Positions 20,406-31,529 of a stretch of DNA of 38,242 nucleotides are shown in pieces. How positions within the stretch are numbered: the stretch's first letter is position 1; every line of letters starts with the position of its first letter. Source of the stretch: Schoenoplectus triqueter (lineage: Eukaryota > Streptophyta > Magnoliopsida > Poales > Cyperaceae). Below the pieces are notes generated by a model. That model saw nothing but the letters and a program-made list of their open reading frames with translations. It made no database searches and was not told the DNA's origin. The stretch covers positions 1-38,242 of the forward strand of contig CAXKVV010000601.1 of NCBI GenBank assembly GCA_964058805.1. Direction: 5' to 3'. The position numbers and the translations under genes are program-made.

Positions 20406-21207
20406 AAACCGCCATTACTTCTTTGTTTCAGATGAAACAAACAGTATTTCAAAGCAAGCTGGGCGATTTTGTTTCATCTTTATCTAATGGAAATAATTAA
20501 AAAATAAAAAGTGAAAACAAACTCTTTATTTATTTATTATTCTTTTTTGGCAAACATCCAAGCCCGGCGCCGAATTGATTAATTAAGAAAGGGCCCAAGC
20601 ATTTCACATGATATTGCGTTCCTCAATATTGTTCGTTCAACATAAGCGGTCCTAGTACTAGATTAGTTAACTAACTGTGCTAGATTGAAGGAGTTGACCA
20701 GAGCAGAGAGGCAGAGGCCATTATTTTGAGCAACACCAAATTTTGTGGGGCGCCTGACGCTGAGGGAACATTCTACTAATGGAAGGTGTTAGCCTCTATG
20801 GACTATGGCCAACAGCACCACGTTAGATCCTCCGAAGTGCCATAATTGTTGGAGCCCACTGGACAGATAAGCCCACCACCACCACTACCTATCGTCGCTT
20901 TGATACATGATATATCTTCAATTTTCTCCATCCACCTGTTGGAACTGCATATGACGATGGGGCTATTCTGCTTTAATTGTTCTAGGAAGTTTTTGGTTGT
21001 TATATGTATTTTTTTTGTTTAACAAACAAAGATAATGTTGCATTATAAGAGTTTTCTATTTGAAATACATATGACTTGGCATCTATATATATTATACTTC
21101 AATTTTATTATGAGCACACTAATAATAGCATTACAATGTTGTTATTATTTTCAACATGAATAGCTTGTTATTATTTTCAATATAAAACTTGTACAGACTT
21201 TTGAGGA
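20406..21207. other. Less AT-rich unique sequence, no gene seen
   Basis: 20560-20960 is the least AT-rich non-repeat stretch of the left half, but no long frame, splice pattern or motif supports a gene. Confidence 0.5.
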
Positions 21208-21212
21208 TGACC
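21208..21212. repeat. Target site duplication TGACC, left copy
   Basis: TGACC precedes the left LTR and recurs at 28287-28291 directly after the right LTR. Confidence 0.95.
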
Positions 21213-21852
21213 TGTTAGAATTTTTACTGGTATGGCCATGATCATCTAGTGAACCCTAAATATAAATTAAATTATCTTGATCCATGCTGTCAGTCTTCCA
21301 GAGAGACACAATCCCGTTGATCACCAGACTCCTTTAGCCTTCCAGCGATCTTCCTCTAATCCGATGGAGTGATTGAGAGGACTAGCGTCAGACAATTTCT
21401 TCTCTTCTGGAACAGTATTAAGAGAGAGATCTGGATCTGTTGGAAATGAAAGGGTGTCAGAAAGTGGAGAAATGAAAAGATGTCCAAAACCAACTGTATC
21501 CCTGCATATATATGGACGTCCATATAACAGAGTGCAGTTATACCTTAACGGGTCCATATCGGATCTAGATTCTCTCTTAACGGGTTCGCTGCCTAATCAG
21601 AAAGCTGTCTATGGCTGTGTTCTCCAGGGACCAATAGCATAATTGTATTATTATCAGACTTTATATAATTCAGACCATCACTAAATCATAAAGTCATTAA
21701 TACGCATTCTACACATTAAAGACCTCACTTCTCATGACATATAATAAACCCGATATAAAATTTGATCACTTCATTATGGGTATAATTTGACAGTCCATTA
21801 TATAATATATTTATTACATATAAGCCCATACATATAATAATTAATTCTAACA
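21213..21852 (-). repeat. 3' LTR of the copia element
   Basis: 640 bp from TGTTAGAATTTTTACTGG to AATTAATTCTAACA, with TG...CA ends. Overlapping frames on both strands (21321-21557 and 21373-21642) recur in the other LTR and are not genes. Confidence 0.95.
21509..21526. promoter_or_regulatory. 18-bp palindrome with GACGTC core in the 3' LTR
   Basis: TATATGGACGTCCATATA reads the same on both strands and has an ACGT core of the kind bound by plant bZIP factors. The adjoining CCATATATATGC on the minus strand may serve as a TATA box. Binding is inferred from motif only. Confidence 0.45.
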
Positions 21853-21863
21853 ATCTCCCACTT
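21853..21863 (-). other. Polypurine tract of the copia element
   Basis: On the minus strand AAGTGGGAGAT immediately precedes the TGTTAG start of the 3' LTR. Confidence 0.85.
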
Positions 21864-22296
21864 GGGCTATATGTATCTGAAATATATATATATACTGAAT
21901 TGAGTACTCTTAACTGTGTTGTCATAACCTTTTATGTCATCATCCAATTCCGTCCATCAATCATATTTATAAAGACTTTATGCAGTATTCGTCTCATAAA
22001 GTGAAACTAAACTGACACAAATCACGATATAAATATAACTGAATGACATGAATCATGAAAGGGATGTGTAGTTTGAAAATTACATGTAATGTGATCCATA
22101 TGTCTATTTTTAATTTGGTCACCTTAATCAATCTGAATTAGAGGTCGATTATAAACTCAGAGTATATATAAAACTGAATAACTACATGATACATACGAAA
22201 TCACAGAATATCATATAAGAACTACTGCATGATATCTGAAAAAGTATATCATATAAAACATAAAAAAAGAAATACAAGTACAAACTCCCACTCAAC
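21864..22296 (-). other. 3' untranslated part of the copia element
   Basis: 433 bp between the RNase H stop codon and the PPT. No frame or motif is seen. Confidence 0.6.
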
Positions 22297-24219
22297 CTAA
22301 TAATCCTCTGTAACATATATACCCATATGAGCGACATGCTCATGAAACTGTTTGGGTATCAATCCCTTAGTCAGTGGATCTGCCAGCATGGAAGCTGTAC
22401 CAATATGCTCAATACTTATAAGTCCACTATGTACTCTCTCCTTCACAGCAAGGAACTTAATGTCGATATGCTTGGATTTCGACGAGCTCCTGTTATTGTT
22501 AGAATACAGCACTGCTGAACTATTGTTACAATATAACTTAAGTGATAACTTAATAGTATCCACAATGCGTAGCCCTGTGACAAAGTTCTTTAGCCATATT
22601 CCATGGTTCGATGCCTCGAAACACGCAATGAATTCGGCTGCCATGGTGGAGGAGGCAATCATGGATTGCTTTGCACTCCTCCAAGAAATAGCTCCTCCAG
22701 CCAACATAAAAATATAATCGGATGTTGACTTTAAGCTATCCACACAACCCGCAAAGTCGGAACCAGTATATCCAATGACCTCAAGCTTGTCTGATCGCCA
22801 ATATGTTAACATGTGATTCTTCGTTCTTTGCAAGTACCTTAGTACCATTTTGGCTGTTTTCCAGTGATTCATACCAGAATTACTGAGATAGCGACCAAGC
22901 ATTCCTGTGATATACGCAATATCCGGACGCGTACATACTTGAGCATACATAAGACTTCCTATCAAGGAAGCATATGGAATCTGATGCATTTCTGATTTTT
23001 CGAGTTCTGTTTTTGAGCATTGATCAAGACTAAACTTGTCTCCTTTAGCAACATGGGTATTTTCTGGTTTACAATTTTCCAAACCATATCGCTTGAGAAC
23101 TTTATCGATATATGCTTGTTGTGAAAGTTCTAAAATACCCTTATTTCGATCTCTGTGTATTTTAAGACCTAACACATACGATGCTTCGCCAAGATCTTTC
23201 ATGTCAAAATATTTGAAAAGAAATTTCTTGGTTTCATGTATCATATTTTTATCATTACTGACAAGCAATATGTCATCGACATATAAAACCAGAAATATAA
23301 ACTTACTCTCACTGAACTTGTGATATATACATTCATCCACCAAGTTAGGCTCAAATCCGAATGAGATAATTACTTGATGAAATTTGAAATACCACTGACG
23401 AGACGCTTGTTTGAGTCCATAGATAGACTTCTTTAATTTGCAAACCATCTGTTTTGAGTCATCGGATTCGTAATTCGGTGGTTGTGACATATAAATGCAT
23501 TCATCAATGTCACCATTGAGAAATACAGTCTTAACGTCCATCTGATGTAACTCAAGGTCAAAGTGTGTCACTAAAGCCATGATAATTCTAAAAGAATCTT
23601 TCATTGACACAGGCGAGAAAGTTTCTGTAAAGTCAATATCTTCTTTCTGTGTAAATCTCTTAGCAACTAGTTGTGCTTTATATCTTTTCATATTATCTTC
23701 TGAATCATTTTTGGTCTTAAATATCCATTTGCAACCAATAAGTTTCACACCTTGAGGTAAAGAGACGATATCCCAGACATTGTTGTCATATATTGACTTT
23801 ATTTCTTCATCTATGATTTTGGTCCATTTATGAGAATTTACACTTTCTAAAGCCTGACGGAGAGTGACAGGATCATCCTCCATCATGCCAATGTTGAATT
23901 CATTTTCTTGAAAAAACAAAATATAATCATTAGATATTGCGCTTCTTCTCTCTCTAGTGGACCGTCTTAAAGGCACAGCTTCTTGAGGTTCTTGAGGTGG
24001 TATAGGTTCCTCATCAACATCAACATTGTCTTGTTCTGGATTCTCTTCTATTTTTGGAGGTTCATTGACCATAGGTTCATTCACCACAGATGTGGGTTCA
24101 GGAACCAATGAGTCTCCAGATATCTTTATTACAATTGGTACCGATGTGGGTGTCTCTCGTATAGTAGAATCCTGTGATTTTTCAAAGACAATTTGATTTG
24201 TATTTCCCCTCTGAACCAT
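22297..24219 (-). pseudogene. Reverse transcriptase and RNase H part of copia Pol
   Basis: An uninterrupted 640-codon stretch of the polyprotein, which copies element RNA into DNA and removes the RNA. Residues 1-100 are an acidic, Pro-rich linker ending in the PLRRSTRERR motif. RT covers about 150-390: KWIFKTK, the first Asp in HQMDVKTVFLNG (228), SIYGLKQASRQW and the catalytic LYVDD (313-316). A connection region ends at TRPDIAY and RNase H follows (about 480-600). Three conserved RNase H sites look altered compared with the usual copia pattern: GYTGSDFAGC (483), STMAAE (524) and YCNNS (563). The tail LADPLTKG (612) is typical. The ATG is not a native start, because in copia elements this part continues the same frame from integrase; upstream stops cut it off. 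Confidence 0.95.
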
Positions 24220-25599
24220 AACATCCTCAAAAAACTTAACTGTATTTGTCTCAAAAATTATTCTATTAGTGGGATCATAAAATTTTTACCCACGGGACAT
24301 TTCTGCATATCCGATAAAATAGCAGCTAACAGTCCTTTCATCCAACTTCTTCTCTTGTGGTCTATAAGGCCGAGCTTCAGCTGAACAACCCTAAATTCTA
24401 AAATGTTGAAGACTAGGTTTTCGTCCAGTCCACGACTCATATGGAGTTTTGTTTACTGCCTTAGTCGGTACCCGATTCAAAATGTATACTACTGTCTTAA
24501 GTGCTTCTCCCCAGAGGTTCAATGAAAGCGATGTATGAGAAATCATGCTTCGCACCATCTCCATTAATGTTCGATTGCGTCTTTCAGCTATACTGTTCAT
24601 TGCCGGTGAACCCGGCATTGTATACTGTGGCACAATCCCATTATCCTCCAAGAATTTAGCAAAAGGCCCTGAACGTTGCTCTCCCGAGCCGTTAGAGCGA
24701 CCGTAATATTCAACACCACGATCTGATCTGACGCCTTTAATCCTTTTGTTGAGTTATAACTCGACTTCAGACTTGAAGGATTTAAATGTGTCCAAAGCTT
24801 GAGTTTTTTCTTTAATTAAATATATATAGCCATATCTAGAATAATCGTCAATGAAACTGATAAAATATACATGACCATTCCTAGTTGCTGTAGGGAATGG
24901 TCCGCATATATCCGTATATATCAGCTCAAGAACATCCGTCATACGATTGGCTGTATACTTACGCATGCTTGTTTGTTTGCCCTTAGCACATTCAATGCAC
25001 GGACCAAGGTCCGACATGTTCAAGGGCCGCAGGATTTCACTTTGAACAAGACGTGTAATTCTCTGTTGAGAAATATGACCTAAACGCTTGTGCCAAAGTG
25101 CAGCTGAATCCTGATGTGTTAATTTTTGTCTAATATTTTGAGTTTCATTATTCAATGTCTCATTATAGGAAGCAATAGTATCTAAAGCATAAAGATTATC
25201 CATAATGGACAGAAAACCAGAAGCAACCATATTTGAGTGTCGATACAAACTAAATTTTCCATCTCCAAATGAACAAGAAAAACCTAATTTGTCCAATGTA
25301 GAAATAGAAATTAAGTTCCGTCTAAAAGACGGCACAATAAAAGTATCATACAAATTCAAATATAAACCAGTTTTCATAAGTAATCTAAAATGCCCTATGG
25401 CTTCAACTTCTGCCTTATTGTCATCGCCTACATAGATGTATCTTTCACCATCTCTTGGCCTACGATAATTTCGGCAACCCTGCATAGACACAGATATGTG
25501 AGTTGTTGCACCCGAATCTATCCACCATGTGTCTATTAAAACTGAAATTGAATTAACTTTTTCACAAACAAGAGAAAAATACCTTTCTTTGCACGCCAT
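24220..25599 (-). pseudogene. Protease and integrase part of copia Pol, interrupted
   Basis: Starts after the gag/pol frameshift near 25580. The aspartic protease site WWIDSGATTH lies about 80 codons into the piece that opens at 25599 and would cleave the polyprotein. The GAG-pre-integrase zinc-binding region follows (LWHKRLGH ... CIECAKGK), then the integrase core: first Asp in IYTDICGPFP, second Asp in RSDRG, Glu in [12 protein letters not shown]. All three catalytic residues survive. The frame is stopped at 24754-24756 (TAA), 24391-24393 (TAG) and 24286-24288 (TAA), and otherwise runs in phase into the RT part. The middle piece 24391-24651 holds the Glu. From surrounding motifs I infer the first two stops arose from Gln and Trp codons. 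Confidence 0.9.
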
Positions 25600-26426
25600 G
25601 CGTGATAATTGGTATAATTTTTCTTCATGTGCCCTTCAGATCCACAAAAGAAACACCATTTCTTTTCCTTATCCGGCTCTGCCTTGATAACCGGTTTCTT
25701 GTCCTTAGTGGGTTTCTTCTGCGAACTTGTAGTCGCAGCATCTGAATTGATTTTACATTTCTGTTTCCCTTTTTCTTTAGATGTGGAAACAATGTTTGCA
25801 CTCTCGCTCTTGTCCGTCTTCAAACGCTTTTCCTCCTGAACACAGTGCGAGATGAGCTCATTGACTGTCCATGATTCCTTCTGATAGTTGTAGCTCACCT
25901 TGAACTGCCCAAAAGAAGTGGGAAGAGAGTTGAGAGATAAATAGACCAACATATCTTCCGATATGTCCAGTTTATGAGCCTTCAATTTTGAAGCGGTATT
26001 CATCATTTTAAGAATGTGCTCCCTGACATTACTTCTGTCATTGTACTTCATTGTGCAGAGTTTATTTAACAGAATGTCTATTTCAGCCTTCTCATTCTTA
26101 ACAAATCTCTGCTCAAGTTCCTTAAGATAGTCCAAGGCCAGAGTGGAATCAGAAACAGGTCCCCTAAAACTTTTAGCAATGGTCTTTTGCATGACCTTAA
26201 GACACAAGCGATTTGACTTCATCCACCGTGCATGCGTATTCTGAATATTGTCAGGACTGTCTGCAGCAGGTATAGGTGGTTTAGCCTGCTGTAATGCTAT
26301 ATCTAGATCAAGACATCCAAGAATAATCTCTAAGGTATCTTTTCATTCCTTGTAATTAGAACCCGTCATCATCGGAATGCTATTGATGCCGGCAGTAAGA
26401 TCAATAATCTTTGCTGAAAAATACAT
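25536..26426 (-). pseudogene. Gag of the copia element, interrupted
   Basis: Gag forms the particle that packages element RNA. The likely start is an ATG at 26424-26426 or the Met pair at 26367-26372 (MMTGSNYKE). A TGA at 26343-26345 then replaces the Trp expected in the NYKEW pattern, followed by KDTLEIILGCLDLD. The open remainder (25536-26222) has the UBN2 gag core and a Lys-rich tail. The zinc knuckle reads CFFCGSEGHMKKNY, where the fourth ligand, normally Cys in C-x2-C-x4-H-x4-C, is Tyr. The frame ends in a non-native tail because a frameshift near 25580 throws it out of phase with protease. Short overlapping plus-strand frames are shadows. Confidence 0.9.
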
Positions 26427-27631
26427 GCAATATAACGAATCAAATGTCTGAATTATAATATTAAATCAAAATAAGGCATATTCTATCAACTAAGTATCCT
26501 CAAATAATAACTGTTCTTTGGAATCAATTATTATTCTAAGATAATTAGGCGTAATAATGATATATAACGGTCCATTTGATGTCAATTAGTCAACTTTACT
26601 TTGGGTCAATCAACTAATCACATCTAAAACTTATTGACCATTACCTATATATTACTATAATCTGTTTACATATAATAAGTGATTGTTGTTTTTCCTTTGG
26701 GATAGTCCAAAAATCAAATATTATATGTATATCGTCTGTATACAAGTCTTGAAAAATAATTAACGCCAATATAAGAGCTTACTTTGGTAAGATAATAATT
26801 TTATTAATTATTTCAAAAAATATATTTTATCTAAAGCCTTCATAATGATTTAACATTATCCAAATAAATTTCTCAAATATGCTGGTTTAACCTAAATATC
26901 AATTCATGGGTTCATGCAATCAATACCGAATAAACAACAACCAACATAATCAATTCATAAACGAGATAGTATGACCCAAGACATGATGATCTTCTTTGTA
27001 AGAATCCTCTTCACAAGTCATCATCCTATGCTTAATGTAAATCTCTCATTCTTACTAAATTACTATCCTAATAATAAATAAAAATTATGTGACATGCAAG
27101 CCACCAAAATAAAAATAATTAATTGGCACCTTAGGCCGCATACACACATCAATCATTCATGCATTACAAGTTTCACACAAGGCAACATAGTCATACTATC
27201 TCATAATCCTTCTGCAAAAAAGAGTTAGGCATGAAAATACTGAACGGGCTTCCTAACCGCCCGTTCAGATAACCAATAATATTTGATCTTGACATGATTC
27301 AAAAATAACCGCAAAGGAATACAGATCAGAAATTCATATTTTCTTAATAGAATCATGTAATAGAACAATTATATACAATTCGAAAGATACTGTGTTGACC
27401 AATCAGTTTTTGAAATATTTCTGGATTCTGATAAACTGATAAACTTAATTTTTGAAACTGATTGTCAATCTTGATAAAAATTTATTAAAATTTCATATTT
27501 AACAAACAGATCTATAAATTTTTGAACTATTTATAAACTATTTGATTAAAAGAACATATCCTATTATAAAAATATGAATTTCTGAAAAAATTTTGAATCA
27601 GTCATTAGATCTTAACAGTTCAACTAGAGTA
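26427..27631 (-). other. Untranslated leader of the copia element
   Basis: About 1.2 kb between PBS and gag, AT-rich and without frames. Packaging signals would be expected here. A TTTTTCAG-like site just before gag could be a splice acceptor, but this is only a pattern. Confidence 0.6.
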
Positions 27632-27644
27632 GGCTCTGATACCA
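27632..27644 (-). other. Primer binding site, initiator tRNA-Met
   Basis: TGGTATCAGAGCC on the minus strand, two bases inside the 5' LTR. This is the standard copia primer site complementary to the 3' end of initiator tRNA-Met. Confidence 0.95.
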
Positions 27645-27646
27645 AT

Positions 27647-28286
27647 TGTTAGAATTTTTACTGTTATGGCCATGATCCTCTAGTGAACCCTAAACATAAA
27701 TTAAGTTACCTTGATCCATGCTGTCAGTCTTCCAGAGAGACACAACCCCGTTGATCACCAGACTTCTTTAGCCTTCCAGCGATCTTCCTCTAATCCGATG
27801 AAGTGATTGAGAGGACCGACGTCAGACAATTTCTTTTCTTCTGGAACAGTGTTAAGAGAGAGATATGGATCTGTTAGAAATGAAAGAGTGTCAGAAAGTG
27901 GGGAAATGAAAAGATGTCCAAAACCAACTGTATCCCTGCATATATATGGACGTCCATATAACAGAGTGCAGTTATACCTTAACGGGTCCATATCGGATCT
28001 AGATTCTCTCTTAACGGGTTCGCTGCCTAATCAAAAAGCTGTCTATGGTTGTGTTCTCCAGGGACCAATAGCATAATTGTATTATTATCAGACTTTATAT
28101 AATTCAGACCATCACTAAATCATAAAGTCATTAATACGCATTCTACACATTAAAGACCTCACTTCTCATGACATATAATAAACCCGATACAAAATTTGAT
28201 CACTTCATTATGGGTATAATTTGACAGTCCATTATATAATATATTTATTACACATAAGCCCATACACATAATAATTAATTCCAACA
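27647..28286 (-). repeat. 5' LTR of the copia element
   Basis: 640 bp, TG...CA, same length as the 3' LTR with no indels that I could see. The promoter should lie here; the GACGTC palindrome is at 27943-27960, with TATATATG beside it. Frames at 27755-27991 and 27807-28076 mirror those in the other LTR. Confidence 0.95.
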
Positions 28287-28291
28287 TGACC
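28287..28291. repeat. Target site duplication TGACC, right copy
   Basis: Identical to 21208-21212. Confidence 0.95.
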
Positions 28292-30240
28292 TGCTACTCT
28301 AGTTTTTATACTTCAAAAGAAAGGGTTCTTCTACATTATTTTAACTGAATATTTTGTTAGAAAACATCACTTTGCAATTTATACACAAAAGGCAACATTC
28401 TAACATAAATTTCTTGCTGACTGTTTGATAAAAAAATATTCCAAAGTCAATTTTTAGTTCATTTTGAAGCATAAAATTATTCAAAATGGTGTTATAAGTT
28501 ATATAACGAATTAAGGATCAAGCATATACCAGAATAATCACTAGCAAAATAATGATATACACGATAAAATAACGAATTAATTATTAAGTTCCTACAAGTC
28601 TACAACTACAAGTTTACCATACAACTGAAGAAGAAACAAATCATTTCAGCCCCCTTCCTAGTGCTATTATTAGCAATGTATTATGCATCCAGCAAAGCAC
28701 TGACAAATCTTTCAAACCATGCATTCATAATCTGAACTCGGAAAAGGAAAAGGACTATTGCTGATATCAGCATATATCAGATAGTCTAGCTGGGATTCAA
28801 GAGCAGTTTCTGTCTAAATTCAAATCCTCGCGCTCTTTCTCACCACTTGTGATCAGTTGCCACCCTATAACCACGCCTAACGGATTAGTTATGATTTATG
28901 AATGGCTTTTATGCCTTACAACGCATTTGACATACTGCATGTGGGTTTGCATGTGAACATGTGCTGCCTCTCAGTTTTCTCTCCTGCACTCTTCCCTTTC
29001 TTTTTCTTTTTTTCTTTATGTAATAAAGCAAGAGTGCCAGACTGCCAGTTGAAAATATACGTGAAAATCCTGTCAATCTTTCTGGTGGGATAGGATAAGA
29101 ACTGGTAAAGCGAGAAGTAAAAAGACATTTTTTTTCATAGGAAGCCCGTCGATGATAGCAATTAATCACAAACAGACTAAGACTGTACAAGATTCTTCAC
29201 TCGAAATTAAAAAAAAAAAAGGATTGCTGGAGATTGTTTATAATAGAATCCAGCATTTTACTATAACAAAGTTTACTTTTTAATCCGGTATACAGTACAT
29301 TAATCAATTTTCTAATTTAGACCATAATAGCAATATTTATTAATAATTTATAATTTTTTTTTGCAAAATTATTAGTTTCCTGTTGCTTCTTGAACATATA
29401 GATATATAATCTAAGCGAATTTCTATTTTTTTTAATAACATACAATTTATTTGCAGGTTTTTTCTTTCTTTCGATAATTATCTTCACAAATATATTTTGT
29501 TATTATTAAAGAGCAAATTATTTACATTATATCCATGTTACTCGAAAGAGAATTTTTGAACCCGACGAAGTAATAATGAATTCTGAACGTTGTCACTATG
29601 ATTTTTTTTTTATCATTTCTAACAATTAATTAAAGCTTAATGATAAATAAAAAAGAATTTTAAACAAGACATCAATATTTCAACAAAATAGACGCTAAAG
29701 TATCCGGGTAAGAATAATTATAATTTATTTTGTTTAACGAATCCAGAAAACGATTGGACAGTCAAATAGTAAATATTTTACTTGATGCCATTAATATTTA
29801 TTGACAGGAGATGCGTACATATGAACTAGGATGCAATACTTCATAAGATAAAATTTTGATTTATTAATTGAATACTTCAATATTGTGAGCACTCACCAAT
29901 AAATTTAAGTGTTCCTTTAGGGAAAACTTCAGACGCTTAATTAAGCAGTCATTACTCATGAAATTCGTCAATGTAAATCTCAATTCGTTAATGTACGGTT
30001 GAGACTTCACGAGAAGGTACATGCATGTTTCCCTTTGACCGATGAAAATAAATACTAAAGGTGCACTGCACTTCCGTTGTACGTAGCAGTAACCTGAAAG
30101 AAAAAAAATTCTACGAATTAATTGAACATCTAGCTAAAGAATAAAGATCGTAGAGGAGTCAAATTAAATAACCAACGTTCCACCACCAAACATCATGAAT
30201 TCATGGAGATAATTCGGGAGTCGCGACAGCAGGAATGAAA
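28292..30240. other. Mostly AT-rich unique DNA, no firm gene
   Basis: Apart from the possible exon at 28681-28731 nothing is supported. The frames at 28902-29190 overlap on both strands around a TTTCTTTTTC run and have no motifs. Confidence 0.5.
28681..28731 (-). CDS. Possible last exon of an unrecognised gene fragment
   Basis: On the minus strand a pyrimidine-rich tract (CCTTTTCCTTTTCCGAGTTCAG) ends in CAG at 28734-28732. Seventeen codons follow, reading IMNAWFERFVSALLDA and then TAA at 28683-28681. The downstream sequence to about 28590 looks like a 3' untranslated region. I do not recognise the protein and find no convincing upstream exon on the minus strand, so if real this is a truncated gene end. 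A chance match is quite possible. Confidence 0.2.
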   Translation of the reverse strand: MMNAWFERFVSALLDA

Positions 30241-30246
30241 TTAGGC

Positions 30247-30274
30247 TACGTGTCATGCTCGTCACGTGACGTGG
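30247..30274. promoter_or_regulatory. Cluster of ABRE / G-box elements
   Basis: TACGTGTC (30247-30254), CACGTG (30263-30268) and GACGTGG (30268-30274) fall within 28 bases. These ACGT-core sites are the known targets of plant bZIP and bHLH factors, and paired ABREs typically confer response to abscisic acid. They sit about 60 bp before a TATA box, the usual promoter spacing. Confidence 0.6.
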
Positions 30275-30334
30275 TATGATTTGCAGTTCAAAAAGCAAGT
30301 GGCGTTTTCTTTAATCATCCAGCTTGGACTCTCC

Positions 30335-30342
30335 TATATATA
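30335..30342 (+). promoter_or_regulatory. TATA box of an orphan promoter
   Basis: CTCCTATATATATC followed by a CT-rich stretch (30343-30357), a typical plant core promoter. Transcription would be expected to start near 30365. Downstream, the first ATG (30382) opens only a 7-codon frame and no longer ATG-initiated frame follows. Confidence 0.5.
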
Positions 30343-30359
30343 TCTCTCTCTCTCTATCC

Positions 30360-30580
30360 GAGCTTGAAAGCAAGCACAGCACATGTCTATTGCTTTAGTT
30401 TCTTAATTTCTACGGAGCTTTGCTCGCTTCCTACTTTGGCATCGGTTCATCTTTTCTTTCCAGCTTGGCAAATATTTTATATATATAGGGAGGAATTATT
30501 GGTTTCATCTTTAATTTCTAACCTTATCCAACACGCCTCGTTGTTTATTAATAATGATCATGATAAATGATAACTGGATC
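30360..30580 (+). other. Possible transcribed region behind the orphan promoter
   Basis: The 68-codon frame here begins at TTG, not ATG, so I do not call it. The sequence could be the leader of a truncated gene or a non-coding transcript. I could not find a miRNA-type hairpin by eye. Confidence 0.25.
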
Positions 30581-30839
30581 ATTTATCTAACTGATATTCA
30601 ACGTTATTAGATTTGATGAATTATTTTCAGAGACATAATTCAAAGGCATGCCAGAGGGCTCAAAGCACGAGGCTCATACCTATTTCTCTGATCTAAAAAA
30701 ATAACTGGAAGTTTTAACTTTGGGTGGGAATCATTTGAGAATTGGTTATCTTGAGATTTTAGAATAAATAACAAAAAAAATCTTAAAAATATAAAAAAAA
30801 ATTACATATATAATTTTTTTACTTATGCAATGATAGTGT

Positions 30840-30992
30840 TTCAAATTTTTCGTAATTTCATTATCATTTGATTGTCCATAAAAAACCATCAAAAAGTTCT
30901 ACAATTTTTTTATTTTTAATTAATTTATTTATTTTAGAGTGCATTGTTAAAATTATCAAAATAGTCTATAATCAAGTGATTTCCTCCCTTCA
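30840..30992. repeat. Family C half copy with the 70-bp repeat
   Basis: TTTCATTATCATTTGAT followed by a segment ending AATCAAGTGATTTCC matches parts of 19745-19915. The frame at 30868-31077 overlaps and is not called. Confidence 0.45.
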
Positions 30993-31130
30993 ATTTCGAA
31001 GGTCTGTTCAGCCTTTTTACAATTGCCGTGTGAAATTAAAAATTCAGTTCAATAGAATTTTTTTCCCTCACGCATAATGATTTCTAGTTCAAAATCTCTA
31101 CCTATCCCACGACGTGGGTGGCAAATAAAC

Positions 31131-31453
31131 TGGGCCTAAGGGCCGGTTTGACGAGGCACATACCTATGGAAATCTTTGGGAAATCTAACCCATCTCCCGT
31201 AGGAAGTATCAAAAATAAATTAATGTTGTTTCATGAAGATTTCAAATACCTCCGAACGGCTGTTTGTACTTTTTTTTTCTGAACACTGGGAAAATGCAAA
31301 ATTTACAAACGGATCCCAACTCCAAAAATTGACAACACTGGGCCTTAAAGGCCGGAAGTGATTCGTTGTCTAAAGAAAACGGGCCTTATAGTGTGTAAAT
31401 CAAATTTTCTGAACTTAGTCTGATTGGGTTTATGCGAATGACGATATTGGGCT
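31131..31453 (+). promoter_or_regulatory. TGGGCC/T (site II-like) elements
   Basis: TGGGCC at 31131-31136 and 31339-31344, CGGGCC near 31380 and TGGGCT at 31448-31453 lie 80-400 bp before an ATG at 31530. Such elements are frequent in promoters of plant housekeeping genes. A CCCACGACGTGGG sequence lies near 31108. The promoter role is inferred. Confidence 0.4.
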
Positions 31454-31529
31454 TGAGTTTAAATAATAGAATTTTAAGGCTGATATTGCATCCAAGTGCC
31501 TTCTTCCTTCCAGATCCAATCCCTCTCCA

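Larger units (their letters stand above)
21213..28286 (-). mobile_element. Ty1/copia LTR retrotransposon, structurally complete, inactive
   Basis: A 7,074-bp element with 640-bp LTRs at both ends, TGACC duplications outside, PBS next to the right LTR and PPT next to the left LTR, so it is transcribed on the minus strand. Domain order from 5' to 3' is Gag, protease, integrase, reverse transcriptase, RNase H; integrase ahead of RT defines the copia superfamily. The LTRs differ at about 23 of 640 positions by my count, mostly transitions. The polyprotein is broken by one stop in gag, three in the integrase part and a gag/pol frameshift, and several catalytic residues are changed. It cannot move on its own but keeps all sequences needed in cis. 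Confidence 0.95.

Noticed and set aside
21321..21642. Overlapping frames on both strands in the copia LTR, repeated at 27755-28076
   Set aside because: They lie fully inside the LTRs and exist twice because the LTRs are duplicates. A frame on both strands is a composition effect.
24871..25083. Plus-strand frames opposite copia pol and gag (22327-22717, 23036-23323, 24193-24384, 24871-25083, 25205-25435, 25627-25839)
   Set aside because: All are antisense shadows of the minus-strand polyprotein, whose motifs are unmistakable.
30364..30570. 68-codon frame behind the orphan promoter
   Set aside because: It begins at TTG; the first real ATG (30382) opens only seven codons. Without another start it is not a credible plant coding sequence.
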